A stretch of DNA of 10,712 bases, from the NCBI GenBank assembly GCA_039920165.1, contig JBDSEG010000420.1, positions 1 to 10,712 on the forward strand, written 5' to 3'. Both the position numbers and the translations under genes were made by a program. This DNA comes from JBDSEG01 sp039920165. GTDB lineage: Bacteria; Pseudomonadota; Gammaproteobacteria; Burkholderiales; Burkholderiaceae_C. How positions within the stretch are numbered: the first letter of the stretch is position 1; each line of letters opens with the position of its first letter. The notes beneath the pieces were generated by a model. The model saw only the letters and a program-made list of their open reading frames with translations. It was not told the origin of the DNA and searched no databases. This document shows positions 5,726 through 10,712 of this stretch, one piece after another.

Positions 5726-6661
5726 TCAAACCGCGGTCAGCCATTCGGCGTATTTCGGATTGCGGCCGTTCACGATATCGAAGAACGCGGCCTGGATCTT
5801 CTGCGTGATCGGTCCGCGTCGTCCTGCAAATTCGCCGGCGCCGATCTCGATACGGTCGAGTTCGCGGATCGGCGTCACTTCGGCCGCGGTACCGGTGAAG
5901 AAGGCTTCGTCGCTGATATAGACCTCGTCGCGGGTGATGCGCTTCTCGACCACCTTCAGCCCGAGGTCGGCGCAGATCGAGAACACCGTATTGCGCGTGA
6001 TGCCGTTCAAGGCTCCGGCCGAGAGGTCGGGGGTGTAGACGATTCCGCCCTTGATGACGAAGAGGTTCTCGCCCGCACCTTCGCTCACGAACCCGCTCGC
6101 GTCGAGCAGCATCGCCTCGTCGTAGCCGTCGTCGAGCGCCTCCATGTTGGCAAGGATCGAATTGGTGTAGTTGCTCACCGCCTTGGCCTGCGTCATCGTG
6201 ATATTGACGTGGTGGCGGGTATAGCTGCTCGTCTTGACACGGATGCCGCGCGCAAGACCTTCCTCGCCGAGGTAGGCGCCCCAGGGCCAGGCCGCTACCA
6301 TCAGGTGGATGGTGTTGCCCCTGGGCGAGACGCCGAGCCTTTCCGAGCCGATCCAGGTCAGCGGTCGCAGGTAGCACGACTCGAGGCGGTTCTCGCGCAC
6401 CACGCTGCGCTGCGCCTCGACCACTTCGTCGAACGAATACGGAATCTTCATGCGCAGGATCTTGGCGCTGTTGAACAGCCGTTCGGTATGCTCGCGCAGG
6501 CGAAAGATCGCCGTGCCGTTCACCGTGTTGTAGGCGCGCACCCCTTCGAAGGCGCCGCAGCCGTAGTGCAAGGTGTGAGAGAGAACGTGGATCTTGGCGT
6601 CGCGCCACTCGACGAGGCGGCCGTCCATCCAGATCTTTCCGTCGCGATCGGCCATCGACAT
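5726..6661 (-). CDS. ilvE: Branched-chain amino acid aminotransferase
   Basis: IlvE is a pyridoxal-phosphate enzyme that exchanges amino groups between glutamate and the 2-oxo acids of leucine, isoleucine and valine. It performs the last step of their synthesis. The 311-residue protein matches the fold-type IV family. It has HTLHYGCGAFEGVRAY (29-44), the cofactor lysine Lys160 in MTQAKAVSNYTNS, Glu194 in SEGAGENLF, and FFTGTAAEVTPI (254-265) near the cofactor phosphate. Two ATGs lie 6 bases apart. The first (6661) is preferred because GGGAG sits seven bases upstream; the second (6655) would give a start MADRDGK. It is flanked by a small membrane protein gene 34 bases upstream and a CHCC zinc-finger gene 14 bases downstream. 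No leader peptide or attenuator is visible. Confidence 0.97.
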   Translation of the reverse strand: MSMADRDGKIWMDGRLVEWRDAKIHVLSHTLHYGCGAFEGVRAYNTVNGTAIFRLREHTERLFNSAKILRMKIPYSFDEVVEAQRSVVRENRLESCYLRPLTWIGSERLGVSPRGNTIHLMVAAWPWGAYLGEEGLARGIRVKTSSYTRHHVNITMTQAKAVSNYTNSILANMEALDDGYDEAMLLDASGFVSEGAGENLFVIKGGIVYTPDLSAGALNGITRNTVFSICADLGLKVVEKRITRDEVYISDEAFFTGTAAEVTPIRELDRIEIGAGEFAGRRGPITQKIQAAFFDIVNGRNPKYAEWLTAV

Positions 6662-6695
6662 GGCAACTCTCCCGGGTCAGTGAAGCGAGCGGATT

Positions 6696-7082
6696 CTAGG
6701 GCGCCGGACGTTGCAATTCCCAGGTGGCAAGCCTCCCGCGTTCGAGCCGCACGCGCACCGTGCTGCCGCCCGGATCGGTCCATTCGAACTCCTCGGGGTC
6801 GCCTTCCACGCCTTGCACCTTGCGCCCGAGGCTGTGCGTGAGTCCGATCAGCTGCAGCATGGTCAAGCTGCGCCGCAACTTCGCGTTCAACATCACGGCG
6901 CTGTCGATGGCGCCGAGCGGCGCTTCGCCGGCACGGCGCATGGCGCGGATCGCCTGGCTATATTGCAGCAGCAGCCAGAAAACGATCACCGAGACCGCCA
7001 TCGCGATGCCCGCAGCGCCATAGGTGCGCCAGCCCAGCAAGACGGCGACCGCGGCCAGCACCCACCCGAGGATCGGATTCAT
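6696..7082 (-). CDS. Small two-TM membrane protein of unknown function
   Basis: The 128-residue protein has two adjacent hydrophobic segments (about 3-19 and 22-41) separated by only a few residues, so it is a hairpin anchor. The remaining 85 or so residues are a soluble domain. The first half of that tail is helical (about 55-90, LGAIDSAVMLNAKLRRSLTM). The end looks like two or three beta strands (FEWTDPGGSTVRVRLERGRL, 99-118). I do not recognise a named family. Upstream in-frame ATGs exist: 7091 would add MRA, and 7229 would add 49 arginine-rich residues. I chose 7082 because the protein then starts directly with the membrane hairpin, but no start has a good ribosome site. It lies 34 bases before ilvE, probably co-transcribed with it. 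Confidence 0.72.
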   Translation of the reverse strand: MNPILGWVLAAVAVLLGWRTYGAAGIAMAVSVIVFWLLLQYSQAIRAMRRAGEAPLGAIDSAVMLNAKLRRSLTMLQLIGLTHSLGRKVQGVEGDPEEFEWTDPGGSTVRVRLERGRLATWELQRPAP

Positions 7083-7258
7083 GGCGCGCATGCTAATCGG
7101 CCGGGCCGGCACGCCGTGCCACCGGGCGAACCTCGGCTTTAACCTTCGCGGCCACGGTATAAGGTACGCACGCGCGTGCGCCTTCGCGTGCGAGCGCATA
7201 GCATCCGGGCCCGGCCAGGCATCCCGCATTCCCGTTCGAACCCGCGCAAGGAAACTTC
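7083..7258. promoter_or_regulatory. Divergent intergenic region with GCACG/CGTGC sites
   Basis: These 176 bases separate the membrane-protein/ilvE group (minus) from the Bug receptor (plus) and are the longest gene-free stretch. A TATAAG at 7158-7163 is the best plus-strand -10 candidate, with only a poor -35. GGCACG-C-CGTGCC lies at 7108-7120, a perfect 14-bp palindrome built on GCACG/CGTGC at 7167-7180, and a further CGTGC half-site at 7187-7191. AAGGA at 7248-7252 is the receptor's ribosome site. I see no convincing minus-strand promoter. Operator function of the palindromes is inference. Confidence 0.4.
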
Positions 7259-8227
7259 ATGAAGAAAACCGTACTCGCCACCCTGCTCGCCCTCGCCGCC
7301 GGCTCCGCGCTGGCCGAATATCCGGACAAGCCCGTCACCATCGTCGTGCCCTTCACCGCCGGCGGCCCGACCGACAAAGTGGCGCGCGACCTGGCCGAGG
7401 GCATGCGCAAATCGTTGGGGCAAACGGTGATCATCAACAACGTCGGCGGCGCTGGTGGCACGCTTGGCGCCAACAAGGTCGCGAAGGCCGCGCCGGACGG
7501 CTACACAATCCTGATCCACCACATCGGCATGGCAACCTCGCCGTCGCTGTACCGCACCCTGCCGTACAAGACGCTGGAAGATTTCGAGTACATCGGCATG
7601 GTCAACGAGGTGCCGATGACGCTGATCGGCCGGCCGACGTTGCCGGCCACCAACTACGCCGAGCTCGCGAAGTGGCTGGATGCCAACAAGGGCAAGATCA
7701 ATCTCGGCAATGCTGGCCTCGGCGCCGCGTCGCACCTGTGCGGACTGCTGTTCCAGAGCACGGCCAAGATCGACATGACGACCGTTCCCTACAAGGGGAC
7801 GGCGCCGGCGATGAACGACCTGCTGGGCGGCCAGATCGACCTCATGTGCGACCAGACCACCAATACCACCGGACAGATCGAGGCGGGCAAGGTCAGGGCC
7901 TACGCGGTGACGACCGGCAAGCGGCTGACCACGCCGGCGCTGAAGAATCTGCCCACGCTGGACGAAGTCGGACTCAAGGGTTTCAATGTCTCGATCTGGC
8001 ACGGCCTGTATGCGCCGAAGGGAACGCCGAAGGCCGTGACCGACAAGCTCAACGGCGCGCTGCGGTCGGCTTTGAAGGATGCAGACTTCGTGAAGAACGA
8101 GGAAAAGCTCGGCGCCGTGATCATCACCGACGCGCGTCTGGCGGGAGCCGAGCACAAGAAGTTCGTGGAGGCCGAGATCGCCAAATGGGGTCCGGTGATC
8201 AAGGCCGCGGGTCAGTACGCCGACTGA
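7259..8227 (+). CDS. Bug-family tripartite tricarboxylate transporter receptor (TctC-like)
   Basis: The 322-residue protein is a periplasmic solute-binding protein of the Bug/TctC family, which binds carboxylates or other small organic molecules. The signal peptide is clear: MKK, a hydrophobic core, then SALA with cleavage likely after Ala19. The mature protein opens with the family's YPDKPVTIVVPFTAGGPTD. It continues with VGGAGGTLGANKVAKAAPDG (about 62-81), and YKGTAPAMNDLLGGQIDLM lies in the second lobe. The ATG at 7259 has AAGGA six bases upstream. No TctA or TctB membrane component is encoded in the window. The gene is therefore an orphan, as many Bug receptors are, either working with a distant transporter or acting in sensing. 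The ligand cannot be predicted from sequence. The 27-base gap downstream ends at the convergent CDF gene. Confidence 0.95.
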   Translation: MKKTVLATLLALAAGSALAEYPDKPVTIVVPFTAGGPTDKVARDLAEGMRKSLGQTVIINNVGGAGGTLGANKVAKAAPDGYTILIHHIGMATSPSLYRTLPYKTLEDFEYIGMVNEVPMTLIGRPTLPATNYAELAKWLDANKGKINLGNAGLGAASHLCGLLFQSTAKIDMTTVPYKGTAPAMNDLLGGQIDLMCDQTTNTTGQIEAGKVRAYAVTTGKRLTTPALKNLPTLDEVGLKGFNVSIWHGLYAPKGTPKAVTDKLNGALRSALKDADFVKNEEKLGAVIITDARLAGAEHKKFVEAEIAKWGPVIKAAGQYAD

Positions 8228-8236
8228 GGATCGCGG

Positions 8237-8254
8237 GCGGCGACCTGGCGCCGC
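8237..8254. terminator. Hairpin between convergent genes
   Basis: GCGGCG (8237-8242) and CGCCGC (8249-8254) form a perfect 6-bp stem with loop ACCTGG. The hairpin fills most of the 27 bases between the Bug receptor stop and the opposing CDF stop, where a shared terminator would be expected. Only TT follows on the plus strand and no T-tract on the minus strand, so termination without help is uncertain. Confidence 0.4.
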
Positions 8255-9145
8255 TTACGCCGGGTCGTCGAGATCGTTGAAGTGCGCTTCGACATCCATC
8301 GGCAGCAGCTGGATCGATGCGCGCAGGCCCGGCACCTCGCTCATCAGCGCCTGCTCGACGGTCGCCCGCAAGGCTGCGGCGCGGCCGAGCGACCAGGCGG
8401 CGGGCATATGCATATGCAGGTCGACAAAGCGGCGTCGCCCGGCGCGCCGCGTCACGATGTGGTCGAAGCGGATCGCTGCGTGGCGAAACGGATCGAGGGT
8501 GCGTTCGATCTGGGCGCACACCTCGGGTTCGAGTGCGCTGTCCATCAGCCCCTCGACGGAGCGCCAGATGAGCCGCGCCGCTTCGCGCAGGATATTGATC
8601 GCGACCGCGATCGCGATCAACGGATCGAGCCACAGCCAGCCGGTAAGCGAGATCAGGACGAGCCCGACCATGACGCCGGAGGTGGTCCAGACATCCGTGT
8701 AGAGGTGCTTGGCATCGGCTTCGAGCGCGATGGAGCGGTGCGCCCTGGCCGCGCGCAACATGTGCCAGGCGAGCGCCCCGTTCAGGGCCGAACTCACGAC
8801 CGACAGGGCGAGCCCCCACCCGAGCGATTCGAGCGGCTGCGGCACCGCAAACCGCGGCACAGCGGTCCAGACGATCGCCGCCGCCGCGACCGCGATCAGC
8901 GCACCTTCGAAGGCGCTCGAAAAATATTCGGCCTTGGCGTGCCCGAAGGGGTGGTCGGCATCGGCAGGGCGGCGCGCGATCGCCACCATCGCCATCGCGA
9001 ACAGCGCGGAGGCGAGGTTGACGAGCGATTCCATCGCGTCCGACAGCAGGCCGACCGAGCCGGTGATCCACCAGGCCGCGGTCTTCAGCGCCATGGTCGC
9101 CAGCGCCGCGGCCACCGACAGCCGGAGCAGGGTGGATACCTGCAT
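8255..9145 (-). CDS. Cation diffusion facilitator family transporter
   Basis: The 296-residue inner-membrane protein belongs to the CDF family, which exports divalent metals such as Zn, Fe, Co or Mn in exchange for protons. The N-terminal part carries the six-helix membrane domain (to about 200). It includes GSVGLLSDAMESLVN (29-43), the DHPFGHAKAEY loop (64-74) and ADAKHLYTDVWTT (143-155). A cytoplasmic C-terminal domain follows. Compared with E. coli YiiP/FieF, His147 and Asp151 match the transport-site His153 and Asp157. Glu39 and Asn43 replace Asp45 and Asp49, so metal choice may differ. The cytoplasmic site is also partly lost. The start at 9145 lies 5 bases after the DUF5329-like stop, which points to one transcript with tyrS. 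The metal cannot be stated. Confidence 0.94.
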   Translation of the reverse strand: MQVSTLLRLSVAAALATMALKTAAWWITGSVGLLSDAMESLVNLASALFAMAMVAIARRPADADHPFGHAKAEYFSSAFEGALIAVAAAAIVWTAVPRFAVPQPLESLGWGLALSVVSSALNGALAWHMLRAARAHRSIALEADAKHLYTDVWTTSGVMVGLVLISLTGWLWLDPLIAIAVAINILREAARLIWRSVEGLMDSALEPEVCAQIERTLDPFRHAAIRFDHIVTRRAGRRRFVDLHMHMPAAWSLGRAAALRATVEQALMSEVPGLRASIQLLPMDVEAHFNDLDDPA

Positions 9146-9150
9146 CCCGA

Positions 9151-9525
9151 TCAGGAGCCGCGCTCGATGCGGGCCAGTTCGTCGCCTAGAAACTGCGCCG
9201 CGGGGATGCTGCGGCCCTCGGTCTCGACCGTATAGGGCTGGCCGCTGGTGCTCGACCGGGTCGCGATCTGGTCGATGAACTCGCGCGCAGTCGACGCACT
9301 CTTGCCCATCGAGTCCAGCTTGCCGCGCAGGAACCTGCCGGCTTGCGCCGCCGTATGGCCCGAACCGTTGCGAACGAAGCGAAGATCCTTGCGCGCCTCG
9401 ACGAAGCGGATCAGGCTTTCGATCTTGCGCGCCTCGGCATCGGACGGCGCTGCGCGCGCCACGCCCGCCCCAGCCAGGAGCGCGGCGGCGGCGCCGAGAA
9501 AGACGCGGCGCGAGCGTTCGCTCAT
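9151..9525 (-). CDS. DUF5329-like exported protein with Tat-type signal
   Basis: The 124-residue protein starts with SRRVFLG (residues 5-11), a good match to the twin-arginine motif. A hydrophobic stretch and ARA-AP follow, with cleavage likely after residue 26. The mature part has the pattern I recall for DUF5329. It has IESLIRFVEARKDLRFVRNG (35-54), REFIDQIATRSSTSGQPYTV (81-100) and a terminal FLGDELARIE. Family members I recall carry a Cys shortly before the RNG motif, and it is absent here. The function is unknown; a periplasmic location is inferred from the signal. Its ATG overlaps the tyrS stop in an ATGA (9522-9525), so it is probably translated by coupling from tyrS. The CDF gene follows after 5 bases. 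Confidence 0.82.
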   Translation of the reverse strand: MSERSRRVFLGAAAALLAGAGVARAAPSDAEARKIESLIRFVEARKDLRFVRNGSGHTAAQAGRFLRGKLDSMGKSASTAREFIDQIATRSSTSGQPYTVETEGRSIPAAQFLGDELARIERGS

Positions 9526-10712
9526 GCCAGCGTCACCCGGGCGAATTTGCGCTTGCCGACCTGCAGCACGTAGGTGCCGGCCGCAAGTTTCAAGGTCTTG
9601 TCGCTGATCGACGCGCCGTCCACACGAACGCCGCCGCCTTCGATCAGCCGCATCGCCTCGCTCGTGGAGGCGGTCAGGTTGCAGCGCTTGAGCAAGGCGC
9701 CGATGCCCACCGGCGCGCCATCGAGCGCGAGCTCGTCGATCCGCTGCGGAATGCCGCCGCGCGAGCGCAGTTCGAAGTCCGACTGCGCCGCGTCGGCCGC
9801 AACGGTGCTGTGAAAGCGTGCAGTCAATTCGCGTGCGAGCGCGACCTTCGCATCCTTCGGGTTGCGTCCGGCCTCGACTTCGGCGCGCAGGCGCATGCGC
9901 TCGGCCTGCGGCAGGCGGCTGAGTAGCTCGTAATAGCGCCACATCAAGGTGTCGCTGATCGACAGGACCTTGGCGAACATCTGCTCCGGCGGATCGGTGA
10001 TGGCGATCGTGTTGCCCTTGCTCTTGGACATCTTCTCGACGCCGTCGAGACCTTCGAGCAGCGGCATCGTCAGCACGCACTGCGGCTCCTGGCCGTATTC
10101 GGTCTGCAGCGCACGGCCGACCAGCAGGTTGAACTTCTGGTCGGTGCCGCCGAGTTCGAGATCGCTCTTGAGAGCGACCGAGTCGTAGCCCTGCATCAGC
10201 GGGTAGAGCAACTCGTGCACGCTGATCGGCACGCCGGTCTTGAAGCGCTTGGTGAAATCGTCGCGCTCGAGCATGCGCGCCAAGGTGTACTTGGCCGCCA
10301 GCTCGATCATGCCGCGCGCGCCGAGCGGGTCGCTCCATTCGGAGTTGTAGCGAATCTCGGTGCGCGCCGGGTCAAGGACCAGGCTGGCCTGCCGATAGTA
10401 GGTCTGGGAATTGGCCTCGATCTGTTCGCGCGTCAGCGGCGGTCGGGTCGTATTGCGCCCCGACGGGTCGCCGATCATCGAGGTGAAGTCGCCGATCAGA
10501 AAGATCACCGTATGCCCGAGATCCTGCAGTTCGCGCATCTTGTTGAGCACGACGGTGTGGCCGATGTGGATGTCGGGCGCGGTCGGGTCGAGGCCGAGCT
10601 TGATGCGCAGCGGGATGCCGGTTGCCTCGGAGCGCGCGAGCTTTTTCCACCAGTCGAGCTGGGGCAGCAGTTCGTCGCAGTGCGCGAGCGAGATGCGCAT
10701 GGCCTGCACGAC
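9522..10712 (-). CDS. tyrS: Tyrosyl-tRNA synthetase (5' end outside window)
   Basis: TyrS charges tRNA-Tyr with tyrosine in the cytoplasm and is a class I synthetase. Counting from the GTG at 10709, the ATP-binding HIGH motif is at 48-51 after LGLDPTAPDI. The KMSKS loop is at 226-230 after GLDGVE, and an S4-like RNA-binding domain occupies about 335-395. The spelling of both motifs and the IGDFTSMIGDPSGR block fit the TyrZ-like bacterial subgroup. The frame is open to the right edge. GTG at 10709 and ATG at 10700 are possible starts, but homologues I recall have about a dozen more N-terminal residues. I therefore treat the 5' end as cut off. It leads a coupled group with the DUF5329-like gene (4-base overlap) and the CDF transporter. 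Confidence 0.96.
   Translation of the reverse strand, partial: VVQAMRISLAHCDELLPQLDWWKKLARSEATGIPLRIKLGLDPTAPDIHIGHTVVLNKMRELQDLGHTVIFLIGDFTSMIGDPSGRNTTRPPLTREQIEANSQTYYRQASLVLDPARTEIRYNSEWSDPLGARGMIELAAKYTLARMLERDDFTKRFKTGVPISVHELLYPLMQGYDSVALKSDLELGGTDQKFNLLVGRALQTEYGQEPQCVLTMPLLEGLDGVEKMSKSKGNTIAITDPPEQMFAKVLSISDTLMWRYYELLSRLPQAERMRLRAEVEAGRNPKDAKVALARELTARFHSTVAADAAQSDFELRSRGGIPQRIDELALDGAPVGIGALLKRCNLTASTSEAMRLIEGGGVRVDGASISDKTLKLAAGTYVLQVGKRKFARVTLA

Noticed and set aside
5493..6608. 371-codon minus-strand frame joining the zinc-finger protein to a long N-terminal part
   Set aside because: The upstream part is an Arg-rich shadow of ilvE in another frame. The real zinc-finger gene starts at 5711.
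8595..8620. 10-bp inverted repeat TTGATCGCGA / TCGCGATCAA
   Set aside because: It lies in a CDF membrane helix coding for alternating Ile and Ala/Val (LIAIAVAIN). Repeated ATC and GCG codons produce the symmetry without further cause.

Overview
The window is GC-rich, gene-dense bacterial chromosome. It looks like a betaproteobacterium, probably Burkholderiales. The reasons are a Bug/TctC-type periplasmic receptor, a diheme c5-type cytochrome, the ilvE plus CHCC zinc-finger pair, and the purU/YheT neighbourhood. I cannot name a genus. There are 13 convincing protein genes, one tRNA gene and one possible gene tail at the left edge. No CRISPR array, insertion sequence, phage gene or rRNA is visible, and no gap reaches 300 bases.

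Left part (1-4152). A tRNA-Arg(CCG) gene lies on the minus strand. Beside it, divergently, is a membrane-anchored diheme cytochrome c. Converging on the cytochrome is a tight minus-strand group read as purU, an NTF2/SnoaL-like protein, a YheT-type alpha/beta hydrolase, and a conserved protein of unknown function. The gaps are 6, 14 and 14 bases, so this is probably one transcription unit. It starts from the short divergent region at 4073-4152.

Middle (4153-7258). An ECF sigma factor and its RskA-like membrane anti-sigma factor form a two-gene plus-strand cassette with 1 base between them. They converge on a minus-strand group: a small two-TM membrane protein, the branched-chain aminotransferase ilvE, and a CHCC zinc-finger protein.

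Right part (7259-10712). A secreted tripartite-tricarboxylate-transporter receptor (Bug family) stands alone behind a 176-base intergenic region rich in GCACG/CGTGC palindromes. It converges on the minus-strand group tyrS, a Tat-exported DUF5329-like protein, and a cation diffusion facilitator. tyrS runs into the right edge, and its true start is probably outside the window.

Most of this is ordinary housekeeping and accessory metabolism. I see no convincing new multi-gene system. The items most worth a second look are the half-site cluster in front of the Bug receptor, a 13-bp perfect inverted repeat inside purU, the altered metal-site residues in the CDF transporter, and the tyrS-DUF5329-CDF coupling.
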